DNA of 64,000 nucleotides from Dipodascopsis uninucleata var. uninucleata (taxonomy: Eukaryota; Ascomycota; Lipomycetes; Lipomycetales; Lipomycetaceae). The stretch spans positions 248,001 to 312,000 of the forward strand of contig JAJLTO010000015.1 of the NCBI GenBank assembly GCA_030568195.1, written 5' to 3'. The notes below the pieces were generated by a model, which had not been told where the DNA came from, did no database searches, and saw only the letters and a program-made list of their open reading frames with translations. Positions 12,421 to 22,268 of this stretch are shown in pieces (the first letter of the stretch is position 1; every line of letters starts with the position of its first letter). A program made the position numbers and the translations under genes.

Positions 12421-14560
12421 TAGGCTAATAACATGAACCTAACTTTAAAATTATCGGAAAATCAGATAAAAATTATTATTAACTACAAACCCTAATACAC
12501 TAAAGTAAAAATGGCTAAGATGGCCAAGCTCCTGCAGAGGTTCTGCGTACCATTTGCGCGAGAGAAACAAGATGTTCTGAAAAAAACTTAGCATATGCAG
12601 GCCAAGTAGACAGAGCAGGATCTCTGGAGAAAAAGCGCTCAACTCCGAAGCAGCCGCGCTTCTCGGATACAGCGGTTGAGGCAGAAATGGCAAATGCGCT
12701 GAGAGACAAGTCGATAATGATCATGTCATGGTGTACACTGTAGAAACACAGTTCGGGAGAAACAGTTGGACAAGTGGATAGAGTGACAAAAGTCCAGAGC
12801 GACTGATCTTTTAGTCCTCTTTATCAAAGAATTTCCATCTGATTATCTTTGCTAGCTTGATAGATAATCTAAAAGCAAAACATCCATTCAGATTACAGCA
12901 TAGCACAGTAGTATTGCATTCCTCCTTGACTCGTTCAATTGCCATCGAGATGCAGACACAATTATCCGTATCTGTCATTCTATCAAATCTTAAACTGAGA
13001 ATAGTAAACGAATAAAGTATTAGTCTGTAGTATAAAGCTAATAGCTACTTATTGGTAACATAAAGATCTCAATAGCCGTTTCGAAAGGGAAAACCCATCT
13101 GACGTCTATAAAGTTTTTGACCGTCCTTCGTCATCCACTAAAAATTTGATCCACTGAGCAGGCGACTTGCCAGAAGTCAGATCTATGGTTCTCATGATAT
13201 CCGACGAGAATCCGAAACGCTGGGCAATTATTTTCTTGAAATTAGCGATTTTTACGCGAGGTTTATAGCTTCCGGGCTCACATCTGATAAAAAGGGTCGT
13301 ATGAAGGCACAGACCAGAGAGCAATCTGTTACGCATAGAGAGCCACTGAATTCGAATTGTTGAGAGGGTCTAGACACTGATGGCTGTCACCTACTTTACT
13401 CATTCTTATAGGAAGCATAAAATTAAAACCTTCTTTCCTGCCATGGGGTATTTTGCGTTATTACTATTTCGTCCGCGTGAGATTTTATTTGAATCTTAGA
13501 TTGGGCATGTGTCCTGCACTTAGGTCTTGTTTTTATGTGGAGTGTCATCGTCCGAAACATGTAGGCAATTCCGACGCCGGCCTAGATGGTCCTTGGACCT
13601 GGCCCACTATGCAAAAGGGGCTCAGAAATACAAAGACTTGCTGTATCTATAGGGAATGAGTCGTGTTTCGCGTTAAAGAAGCATAAAATAGAGTACAAAG
13701 TAAACTACTACTTGGTCTATAGGCTACTGCTAGAAGTAAAAACGGCGTGGTTAACATCAAATTCTAAAGGACGTCATCGCTTGTACGCAATATTTCGAGG
13801 ACAAATACTGTTGGCTAAGAATCAGGCTCTCGTAGCAGACGTTTAGTGATCCCGCTTGGTTGACTAGTAGTAGCATGATGTGGTCTAGGGAGACTTGCCT
13901 CATCGAAGTCATCTCACGAGACATATATTGACTGACATAATACACTATAGTGCCGCTGTTTCCCGCACTGTCACCACAAGCTTTCCAAGTACATCTCTGA
14001 AAAGTGGATACATGGTGAGACGATTGTGATCTTTATCGAAAGTTCTTTTCTTTGATACATTTCATGGTCCATTGCCGTCAATAGCTGATATTTCCACCTG
14101 CGGGCACTTAGCGCTATTCCGGCTTACGCTTGTCTGCAATATGGTTCCGCATCACTGCTTGACAATGCGCTTAGTTATCCGCCTATGGTTTGCGTGGACT
14201 ATCGAGCTACTTGTACATTCCTTGATGAGAATCTTTCGCTTGTTACGTAAGGGCGACGAGAGATCAAGAGAAGTCAGACCAGTCTGTCTGTAACACTTGG
14301 CGCTAGCGAAGAGTTCTTAGCTGTAGTAAAGTGACAGTGAAGAAGTATCGTTAGTTTTCGTTTCTGTCCGGGTCAGACTTTGCATCGAGATGTCCATTTA
14401 GGAATAATAGTGTTAACTTAAATTTTTGCACTGTAGATAACCCGAATGTTTTAGTAGTCTTTTCTTTTTTGGGCAGCTTAAGCTAATTCACTTCAATAAA
14501 TATTATATTATCGTAATCTTAATTACAGTCTTGAATCTTAAATTTCATTTATGGTTCGTT
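12421..14560. other. ORF-less interval, central part of FET3-FTR1 gap
   Basis: Mixed-composition sequence without a credible gene. Several short ORFs on both strands (for example 13106-13336 minus and 13453-13846 plus) have no recognisable domain. GATAA/TTATC cores are scattered through it. Confidence 0.45.
12461..12469 (+). promoter_or_regulatory. Second candidate iron-regulatory GATA site (ATCAGATAA)
   Basis: A second exact ATC-W-GATAA match in the same FET3-FTR1 interval, 2.6 kb upstream of FTR1. A TTATC core lies ten bases to its left (12451), giving an inverted pair. I noticed one other exact match in the window, near 58110 inside a coding region, so a chance origin is possible. Confidence 0.3.
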
Positions 14561-15079
14561 GCAATCAAAAAAAAAAAAAAAAAAGAAACGAGAATAGACA
14601 ATAAGAATCGGTTCTTACATGACAGAAATAATGTTATTACTTGATCCTATCCATTTTTCATTTCAACGAGCACCTTTCCTTCATTCATTTTTATATTCAT
14701 TCTTTTTCACTCGTCTTTTTTTTTCCTTCTCTTCTATATTTCAGTCAATCACCTGCAATTTTACTCGCAGTTCAGTGGCTCTTTTGTCTCCTAACTCTGC
14801 CTAGAATTATTGTGAGTTGTGTGATAATACAGAAGTATATATTTATACGTTGTGTATGTATATGTGTGTTCTAGATATATATATACAGATAAATATATAG
14901 TTCTTTCATCACCTGAGTAGTTTGCACTGCAATTTGGTAGATATCCCTGAATAGGAACACGTCAAAAAGAGGAGTGCAAGGTCCCTTCAGGTTTCCATAA
15001 ACGAATCGAATTTGTTTTGGTTGTATACTATTGAACACCTACACACAGTTAGCAGCTGCTACAGAAAGACGGATTCACA
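14561..15079 (+). promoter_or_regulatory. FTR1-proximal promoter region
   Basis: Contains an 18-base poly(A) tract (14567-14584), a pyrimidine-rich block (about 14690-14755, 325-390 bp before the start codon) and a TATA-like run with an AGATAA core (14873-14900). The poly(dA) and CT blocks resemble nucleosome-depleted fungal promoters. The CT block mirrors the one upstream of FET3 on that gene's sense strand. Confidence 0.4.
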
Positions 15080-16238
15080 ATGACTAACGTATTCAACGTT
15101 TCTGTCTATTTCATGTAAGTTGTGTTCTTGGTGTGAATGGGTAATCATCACAAGGCTTAGAAATGTTATCTGTTTTTGGTGTTGGTGAATATTCGTGACA
15201 GATGTAGACTAATACTTGGTTTGTCTCACACATAGTGTCTTTCGAGAGTCTCTGGAGGCCTCTATTATCGTCTCTGTTTTGTTGGCTTTCCTCAAGCAGG
15301 GTATCGGTAAACAAACTGATGACCCGGTAGTTTACAAAAAATTGGTTAGACATGTTTGGATTGGTTCGGCTCTAGGTTTTTTAATTTGTTTAATTATTGG
15401 TGGTGCCTTTATTGGTGCTTGGTATGGTCTTGGAAAAGATATCTGGAGTAATTCTGAAGATATCTGGGAAGGTGTTTTTAGTATAATTGCGTCTATTATC
15501 ATTTCAATCATGGGACTTGCTATGCTTAGATTGAATAAGATGAAGGAGAAGTGGCGTGTTAAAATTGCCAAGGCTCTTGAGGAGAAGCAGTCTCCAAAGG
15601 CCTTTGGTAAGTACTCTCGAAAATATGCTATGGCTATTCTTCCATTTATTACTGTCCTTCGTGAAGGTATTGAAGCAATTGTCTTCGTTGGTGGTGTATC
15701 TATTTCTTCCCCTGCCAGTGCATTCCCTATTCCAGTTATCTGTGGTCTTCTCTCTGGATGTGGTATTGGTTTCTTGATGTACAAGGGAGGTAATTCAGTC
15801 AGAATCCAGATGTTCTTGATTGTTGCTACCTGTTTCCTTTACCTTGTTGGCGCTGGTTTGTTCTCTAAGGCTGTTTGGTACTTCCAGGACTACGCGTATG
15901 TGAAGTTGGTTGGTAGTGACGTTTCTGAGGAAGGTAATGGTCCTGGTTCATACGATGCTCGCAGAGTTGTCTGGCATGTTAACTGCTGCAACGGTGAAAC
16001 CCAAGGTGGTTGGATGATTTTCAATGGTCTCTTCGGATGGGAGAACTCTGCTTATCTTGGTTCTGTTCTTGCTTATAATTTTTACTGGATCATTGTCATT
16101 CTTGCGATTCTTTTGATGCTCTTCAAAGAGAAGCACGGACGATATCCATTAATGAAGGCCAAGGAACCCAAGGCAGAGTCTCCTGTCATCTCACAAAATG
16201 CTATTGTTGAGGAGAATAAGGAGACTGTTTCTGTTTAA
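15080..16238 (+). CDS. FTR1: High-affinity iron permease Ftr1
   Basis: Plasma-membrane permease that imports Fe(III) handed over by Fet3. Two exons, 15080-15114 and 15236-16238, separated by a 121-nt intron (GTAAGT...CATAG), give 345 residues. The short first exon supplies MTNVFNVSVYF; joining yields the family opening FIVFRESLEASIIVSVLLAF. The two iron-binding R-E-x-x-E motifs are RESLE (15-19) and REGIE (154-158). Seven membrane segments are apparent, with a cytosolic loop KMKEKWRVKIAKALEEKQ between the third and fourth. Loop cysteines (VNCCNGETQGGW) and the charged tail match fungal Ftr1. Length is a little under yeast Ftr1 (404). Confidence in function is high because its partner FET3 is adjacent. 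Confidence 0.95.
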
Positions 16239-16618
16239 ATAATTTTTGAAAAAAAGGTGGACGTTTGGAAGAGTCTTGCTTAGTATTATCTCTTTATATT
16301 TGATTCTTTTTAAATTTTCAATATATATTTTATAATTTCAATAATAATACTAATATCTTAATTATACTATTTAATCTTACATACTTTACACTTATTCTCA
16401 TTCTGTTTTCCTTTATTGCATTAAATGATAATTAATAATGTTTCTCACGGGAGTCTTTCACCATTGCAATACTAGGCTAGCAGACAACTATCATCAAATA
16501 CTTTCTTACTATAATAAGCATTATAAGCATTATTAAGCCCTGTTAATCTTCAGTGTATGTCACTAAGCATGTGATAGGTGGAGCCAAGAGTAATTTCATT
16601 ATCTTTCTCTAATACTTG
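16239..16618. other. Convergent intergenic spacer
   Basis: AT-rich 3' flanks of FTR1 and the methyltransferase gene. No ORF or RNA gene seen. Confidence 0.5.
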
Positions 16619-17845
16619 CTAGCTTGGTAATAACCGCGCAATCCAAAATACTGCATCGTATATCCATCGACCCATTGCCTTACGATCCGAGGCATATGTA
16701 CATGGGATGCAGTCCTCAAATTCAATAATTTCAAATCCATAGTTCTTAATCGTATCAAGGAGTACGTCAAGTGGAAGCTCGACGCTGCCTTCACTGGTTC
16801 CTCCAGAAGATGACGTAACTACGTCGTCTTCAAAATGATAGAGAAGTGGTCCAAAATTGACCCAGTACCGAGGATCATTACTCCTTTTTCTTAAAAGGCA
16901 GTTCCGAATAGTCTCTATATACTGTAGTACATTTCTAGCAGTGTCTAAAAAAAAAACAGTGGCAACTGCATCGAATTTACCATCGTCCGGTCCGTCTTCT
17001 CCTCCATTGTCTTGATCCTCATTTTTATCTGCATCAGCAACTATAGTAGTATCAATATCACGCCCATAAATCTCAATGAAATCCCCGGCTGTGAACGAGA
17101 ATCGTCCCGCCGTCGAAATACCAACAGTCGCTGGACAGAGGTCAGGAATTCGCACCGTTCGAACTTGTTCAATACTAGTCCTTACATGTGAAAAAGTTGT
17201 AGCATACGGATATATATCGAACTGCTCCACCTCTTTTGTACTATTTAGCATGAATGATGATACAGCCAGCATATGATAGCTGAACTCATTCCCTTGCGAC
17301 TGAAAACCACGTAGGGCAATTTCGTACGGTAGCCTACCTAAGCCAGCGCCAGGAACAAGTACTCTAATATTTGAGCGCTCTTCTTGAGAAAGTTTACCAA
17401 ACACCTTGTCACTTGTAAGCGCTTCTATGACTCTGCCATAGCTAATATCTCGCTCAAGTGAACCCTCCACAGACCACTCTCGTGCAAGCTGCTTCAAAGT
17501 GCTCCTGGTCTGGTCAAATTGTAGACTCGTGGGTCTAGCCCAGCTTCTAGTATCAAGTGGAGCACCAAATTCATTTACTGCCTGCATAGTGATTTGCTTG
17601 AGGAAGTCACCATTTATTCTCACTGCATCAGATACTTGCTCTAATTGTTGTATCCACCTGCTGATAACTTCAGTTTCGGCTTCTGAGCTTTGAGAATTTT
17701 GCATTGCCTGAGCAATTCGCATCCTAGGCTCGACGATCATACTCATAGTAGCTTCGGTATAAAGTCCCATAGCATTCAAGGTAGACGTCAATGCTCTCTC
17801 CTCCGCCTCGTGATCCGGCATATATCTATCATCATCATACTCCAT
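16619..17845 (-). CDS. Carnosine N-methyltransferase-like protein (N2227 family)
   Basis: A 408-residue SAM-dependent methyltransferase, a single exon, the size of the family (yeast YNL092W 400, human CARNMT1 409). The human enzyme methylates carnosine to anserine; the physiological fungal substrate is not established to my knowledge. Family signatures in order: LKQLAREWSVEGSLERD (about 130), the SAM-binding loop VLVPGAGLGRLPYEIA (about 163-178), GFQSQGNEFSYHML, FDAVATVFFLDTARNVLQYI, WVNFGPLLYHFED and IPCTYASDRKAMG near the C-terminus. An acidic Asp/Glu/Gly insertion (about 272-290) precedes the FDAVAT strand. Same strand as the DBP6 gene, whose stop lies 302 bp upstream. Confidence 0.9.
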   Translation of the reverse strand: MEYDDDRYMPDHEAEERALTSTLNAMGLYTEATMSMIVEPRMRIAQAMQNSQSSEAETEVISRWIQQLEQVSDAVRINGDFLKQITMQAVNEFGAPLDTRSWARPTSLQFDQTRSTLKQLAREWSVEGSLERDISYGRVIEALTSDKVFGKLSQEERSNIRVLVPGAGLGRLPYEIALRGFQSQGNEFSYHMLAVSSFMLNSTKEVEQFDIYPYATTFSHVRTSIEQVRTVRIPDLCPATVGISTAGRFSFTAGDFIEIYGRDIDTTIVADADKNEDQDNGGEDGPDDGKFDAVATVFFLDTARNVLQYIETIRNCLLRKRSNDPRYWVNFGPLLYHFEDDVVTSSSGGTSEGSVELPLDVLLDTIKNYGFEIIEFEDCIPCTYASDRKAMGRWIYDAVFWIARLLPS

Positions 17846-18147
17846 CAGTGTGATATGTTGTCCAATGTTTGATCTCTAACTGCTCATATTGGAAGGCAAA
17901 GAAAAAGTTACATCTAGTATTTGATTCATGTCAATTAATTATATAGACACTTAAGCCGCACCAATGTATCGAAAGGAGCAACTAATTATGAAATTAAGAA
18001 TGCTATATTTTAAATTTCAAGATAATACATTATATAAACTACTAAATTATAAAACGTGTATCAAGACAGCTGTCTGCATACTTTTGAAAGAATAATTACC
18101 ATATTTGCTTAATAATTTCATGCTTACTATCTAGTCCCCGCCAATAA
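17846..18147. other. Short intergenic spacer
   Basis: 302 bp separating two minus-strand genes; contains the promoter of the methyltransferase and the terminator of DBP6. Nothing else seen. Confidence 0.5.
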
Positions 18148-19830
18148 TTAATTACCAAAAGCTCCTACATCTCTAGCAAGAGATTCAAGAGCAGCTTTAT
18201 AAGATTCACGAGTTTGATCTGAAGGAAATGGAAGCTCACGACGCATAGGCGTAGAATGATGGGAGCGTGAAATTGTCGACATGACGCTTTTAAACCATCT
18301 ACCTTCTGGCCGCTCTACTAACGTCCATGCCGAGCCTGAAGCACCAGCACGAGCAGTACGTCCGACACGATGAACATATTCGCGTGCAGATAATGGGACA
18401 TCGTAGTTGATAACGATAGTAACACCTTGAACATCCATTCCACGAGCAAACACATCAGTGCATACTACCACATCTACCTCGCCAGACGCAAGCTCACGTA
18501 CACGACGACGACGAACTGCATCAGAAGTCTCTCCAGTGATAGCACCAATACGAACATCAGGGAGTAACAGCGATAACAGCCGTCCAAGACGGACCGCGCC
18601 TTCGCCAGACCGAGTGAATATCACACAATGTTTAGGCAATAGCTCATTCGTGAGGAGAACGGCAAGTGTGAGAGGTTTTTCAGTAGACTCCCTTACGGGA
18701 ACGATGTATTCTTCCAGAGTAGGAGGTATCGAAAACTGCTCTTTACCTCCTACAACAATAACCCGTGGCGTGCGAATACCCAAAGCCGCCCACTTTCCAC
18801 TGTCTCTTGTCAAGGTTGCTGAGAACACGAGCATTTGTGGCCGTGTTCTGTATGTGCAAGATATCACACTCCCTTCTACTCCCATATCGGCAGATCGTGA
18901 CTTTTTATGAACCGCCTCGAGTACCACGTCAACCCAGTCTTGGAATGTCTGTCCTAGAAGACGATCGGCTTCATCTATAATAATATATCGCAGAGAAGAA
19001 AGATCAAATGACGATGTTTCTCTTATGTGATCCACTAGTCGACCTGGAGTTGTAACAATAATATCAGGAGATGTACGTGTGAGAAGCTGTTGCTCCTCTT
19101 GAAATGGTCGATCTGCTCTTAAACCGGCGACTCTGAGTCCTGAACCTCGTGCCACATTTTCCATCACCGATCTCACTTGCTGAACCAGGACTCTAGTTGG
19201 AACAACAACGATTGCTCGTATTCTGGGTACCACACGACCAGTAAGGCTTTCGACCACTGGTATAGAATACGCTAATGTCTTTCCACTGCCTGTAGCTGCG
19301 TTTACTAGAACTGCCTCTCGAGCATCTGGACACAGTTCTGCATCTTCCGCGAGAAGCAATGGAATCACGGCTGTCTGAACAGCAAATGCCTTTGATATTC
19401 CAAGGGATTTCAGTGCTGCTAACATTTTCTCCGACAAGCCTAGTTGAGTGAATTTTTTCGAAGCGTCTTGACGAACGTAAGTAGGCTCGACAATCCAGTC
19501 GTCCTCAGATTTGGAAGTCTCAACAGCTTTATTACGATTACTTCTTGTATCAGCTGTATCTGGAACCGGTAAAGGCTGTAGTCCTACTACTGGAATAGAA
19601 TTATTCCTTTGCTTACTATCATTCTCCTTCGTAATTATTTTTTTCTTTGATTTGAGAGCTCTCTGGTATCGACTCAAAAGTTTAGAGTGCTTGTCAGTCG
19701 ATTTATCCTCCCCATCGTCCTGATCTACTTTCGTTGCATGACCCGCATTTTCCAGGATCTCTAGCTCTTTGTGTATCTGATCAATTTCTTCCGCATCCTC
19801 TTCGGCGACTCTCCGCCGTTTTCTACTCAT
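18148..19830 (-). CDS. DBP6: DEAD-box ATP-dependent RNA helicase Dbp6/DDX51
   Basis: A 560-residue helicase of early 60S ribosomal subunit assembly in the nucleolus. Motifs in order: Q-motif-like AFAVQTAVIPLLL, Walker A ATGSGKT (about 177-183), PTRVL, TPGRLVDH, DEAD (about 287), SATLT, and motif VI HRVGRTARAG (about 490). The sequence around motif II (LRYIIIDEADRLLGQTFQDW) and the PTRVLVQQV form are characteristic of Dbp6/DDX51 rather than other DEAD-box families. The N-terminal 110 residues are charged and lysine-rich, as usual for nucleolar helicases. A single exon with a clean ATG. It is head-to-head with ASH2; only 166 bp separate the two start codons, so they share a promoter. Confidence 0.88.
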   Translation of the reverse strand: MSRKRRRVAEEDAEEIDQIHKELEILENAGHATKVDQDDGEDKSTDKHSKLLSRYQRALKSKKKIITKENDSKQRNNSIPVVGLQPLPVPDTADTRSNRNKAVETSKSEDDWIVEPTYVRQDASKKFTQLGLSEKMLAALKSLGISKAFAVQTAVIPLLLAEDAELCPDAREAVLVNAATGSGKTLAYSIPVVESLTGRVVPRIRAIVVVPTRVLVQQVRSVMENVARGSGLRVAGLRADRPFQEEQQLLTRTSPDIIVTTPGRLVDHIRETSSFDLSSLRYIIIDEADRLLGQTFQDWVDVVLEAVHKKSRSADMGVEGSVISCTYRTRPQMLVFSATLTRDSGKWAALGIRTPRVIVVGGKEQFSIPPTLEEYIVPVRESTEKPLTLAVLLTNELLPKHCVIFTRSGEGAVRLGRLLSLLLPDVRIGAITGETSDAVRRRRVRELASGEVDVVVCTDVFARGMDVQGVTIVINYDVPLSAREYVHRVGRTARAGASGSAWTLVERPEGRWFKSVMSTISRSHHSTPMRRELPFPSDQTRESYKAALESLARDVGAFGN

Positions 19831-19996
19831 GTCTGGCGTTCTTTATTGAATATTGAACCTTACAAACCTATTTTTGAGATTCGATCAATAATTTTTTTTA
19901 CTTCATATATTATATGGGTTGGGGCTATTTCAAGTGTTCAACTATTGAAGAATAAATGTAGCAGCAATATGATTTTCTTTTAATATCTGTATTAAC
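19831..19996. promoter_or_regulatory. Compact bidirectional promoter DBP6/ASH2
   Basis: Only 166 bp between the divergent start codons. AT-rich, with T-tracts near 19890. Both transcription starts must lie here or inside the neighbouring leader. Confidence 0.6.
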
Positions 19997-21400
19997 ATGG
20001 AAGAGTCGACTAGTGATCATGGTCTAGAGTCTAGTGGCCTAGATGCATTGTTGCAGCTAAGCCAGGCCGCTGTAAGTATTTCCGGCGGAGGAGATGACGA
20101 GAAGGAGGAAGAATCGATCAACATGGGAGATTCAAGTACCAAACAGCTCTCATCAGCATCTAGTTCAAGAGATGTGGAAATCGGGAGCATTAAAGGTGAA
20201 CGACCTCGAAAGAAAATAAAATCAGAATCAGAATCACTGCCATCATGGCAAGTGTCGTCACCTTTCAGGGTGCGAATGCCAGCATACAAACCTGGTGATC
20301 TGACGGCTAAACCACGGCCACCTGCATTCGTGATTAACACGCAAGTGTCTCCACTGGGAGACATATACCTATGTGCGACCGATGATCATCCTTTCAATCG
20401 CCGCGGATTCCGTTACATTCCGTGTGAAGCGACATTGGACCTTCCGAATATAATGTATCGCCAGACGGACATACCACCATTCGGACCTAGGGTGAACTAC
20501 GAAGATATGTCTATGCAAGCTCTTGTAGACGTCTCAACTGGTACTATCGTATCGACAGACAAAGGCTTCCGCACAGCAAGGGCAAATGTCTGTGCGCGTG
20601 AAGGCCAGTGGTTCTGGGAATGTAGAATTTTACGATCGGCAGGTGCAAATAAAGAGAACAATCACGATGGGCATATTCGTATAGGCTGGACTAGACGTGA
20701 AGCCTCATTGGAGATGCCAGTGGGATCAGATGCCTATGGATACGGAGTTAGAGACGTGACGGGCCAGAAAATGCATATATCTAGGGGATCAGAATTCATG
20801 AATGAAGCCTTTCAGACAGGCGACGTCATTGGATTACATATCAGTCTACCGACCATTGCTGAACAGCTAAATGACCAACCTCTTTCACCGAAGATTTCTA
20901 ATGTGGTAAGAGATCGCTTTCCGATTAGATACAAAAATCAGTTATACTTTGAACAGTTTGAGTGCGTGCCCGCTAAAGAATTTCAGGATATGTTAAATCA
21001 GTCTTCTATAGACGATCCCGCAGCACGAGAAAAAATTTTAAAGCAGAAAGGACTCCCAAATTCATATATCAAAGTATATAAAAATGGCAAGCTAGTAGGA
21101 ACGGCGTTTGATTCGCTGCTACCTTTTTTACCTCCACACAGTAAACCTTTAGCAAACTTAGGTGGACGAACAATTGACGACGGCTTTTTGGGTTACTATC
21201 CTACTATATCAGTATTTCAAGGGGGAGCAGCTCAATTTAATTTTGGACCCGACTTCGACTGCTTTCCCTCTGATCTTCGTAACACTAACGTGCGTCCGAT
21301 GTGCGACAGGTATGTTGAACAAATCGCTGAAGACGTTGTATGGGATGTCATAGACGAGGCAGTATTTTCTGTAGAAGCGACACCAGTTATTGAACTGTGA
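19997..21400 (+). CDS. COMPASS subunit Ash2/Bre2 (SPRY domain)
   Basis: Subunit of the Set1/COMPASS histone H3K4 methyltransferase complex; Ash2/Bre2 activates the methyltransferase. A single exon of 467 residues. The N-terminal 90 residues are acidic and Ser-rich. The conserved core begins at FVINTQVSPLGDIYLCATDDHPFNRRGFRYIPC (about 112-145) and continues with a SPRY fold: TDKGFRTARANVCAREGQWFWEC, HIRIGWTRREA and AYGYGVRDVTGQKMH. The SPRY domain is split by an insertion (about 310-355), as in Ash2L and Bre2. The C-terminus (EQIAEDVVWDVIDEAVF) fits the Sdc1/Dpy30-interacting helix. No PHD-like or winged-helix region is present at the N-terminus, so it is closer to Bre2 and S. pombe Ash2 core forms. 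Confidence 0.85.
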   Translation: MEESTSDHGLESSGLDALLQLSQAAVSISGGGDDEKEEESINMGDSSTKQLSSASSSRDVEIGSIKGERPRKKIKSESESLPSWQVSSPFRVRMPAYKPGDLTAKPRPPAFVINTQVSPLGDIYLCATDDHPFNRRGFRYIPCEATLDLPNIMYRQTDIPPFGPRVNYEDMSMQALVDVSTGTIVSTDKGFRTARANVCAREGQWFWECRILRSAGANKENNHDGHIRIGWTRREASLEMPVGSDAYGYGVRDVTGQKMHISRGSEFMNEAFQTGDVIGLHISLPTIAEQLNDQPLSPKISNVVRDRFPIRYKNQLYFEQFECVPAKEFQDMLNQSSIDDPAAREKILKQKGLPNSYIKVYKNGKLVGTAFDSLLPFLPPHSKPLANLGGRTIDDGFLGYYPTISVFQGGAAQFNFGPDFDCFPSDLRNTNVRPMCDRYVEQIAEDVVWDVIDEAVFSVEATPVIEL

Positions 21401-21552
21401 TATTTAAGGCTTGTTTTCTCACAAGATCTAAGATAGCGTGGCTAAAAGTCATATATTGTACATATTTTTTTAGTAAAACTGTTAAAGCGATGTCTGTAAA
21501 GTACGTTAGAATAACCTTGTAAAAATTTACCTGTCATTTCTACTAATATAAT

Positions 21553-22006
21553 TTAGCTGCTTACCATTTTCCAGACCATTTGTCCATCAGGCCTCTTGGA
21601 ACACCTTATTTCATAGTCTATCTGGAACAGTGCACTGTTAATAGTACGCATGTAACTTTCGATCTGCTCGTCCGTTATATCTTCTGGGCGCACCGCTACT
21701 AAGTCATTGTTTTGATGGTCTTCATCACTCTCTCTTTCCATTACTTGAGAGATCTTATCTATAAACCATACCAAATTTTCGTTCAATTAACACATCTCAA
21801 CAGAAGAATAGTTACTAAAAGAATTTAATTTAAATCATTGTCGACTTGTTCCTGAACTATCGTATAAAAGATTACTTACGAGAAACAGTTTGTATCTCAG
21901 CAATTGCTCTCCGAAGTTCGATCGAACTCAGCTCTTGCCGTGTCATAAATGTCTGCACAAGTGTTCGCTCGACATCTGTCATCTTCAGAGTAGATGATGA
22001 CTCCAT
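21553..22006 (-). CDS. NSE1-like N-terminal half only (SMC5/6 complex)
   Basis: Two exons, 22006-21880 and 21758-21553, joined by a GTAAGT...TTTATAG intron, give 110 residues. The sequence MTDVERTLVQTFMTRQELSSIE, then YMRTINSALFQIDYEIR and KRPDGQMVWKMV, closely follows the start of Nse1/NSMCE1 (MTDVHRRFLQ..., then a helix and EIK.....DGRPIYALVN). Nse1 subunits are normally about 250-330 residues with winged-helix domains and a C-terminal RING variant. Here the frame stops right after the first domain, and only 152 bp remain before the convergent ASH2 stop. I found no continuing exon there in any phase: candidate acceptors lead into immediate stops. Either the gene is truncated or a rearrangement has removed the RING half. 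Translation may also start at the downstream ATG (21982). Confidence 0.6.
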
Positions 22007-22268
22007 TTGGTGGATTTGCTTGAGTAGTTCATCTCGCTAATACTTCAAATTTGCATTGTTCCTTAAAACTACTTTGTGTATTTACCCTAATACATCAGGC
22101 ACCAATATAGGAATAAAAGATGCGAATAAATAGCAATGTCTACATATGGTTTAAAAAGAAGCAGAAAGAGAAGCGTAATTGTAAAAAAGAATATATGGAT
22201 CCTGAAATTATCAGAATCATGTGCTATTACTACTATCAGGCATCTCGTTACCTTGTTTTGACGAATTT

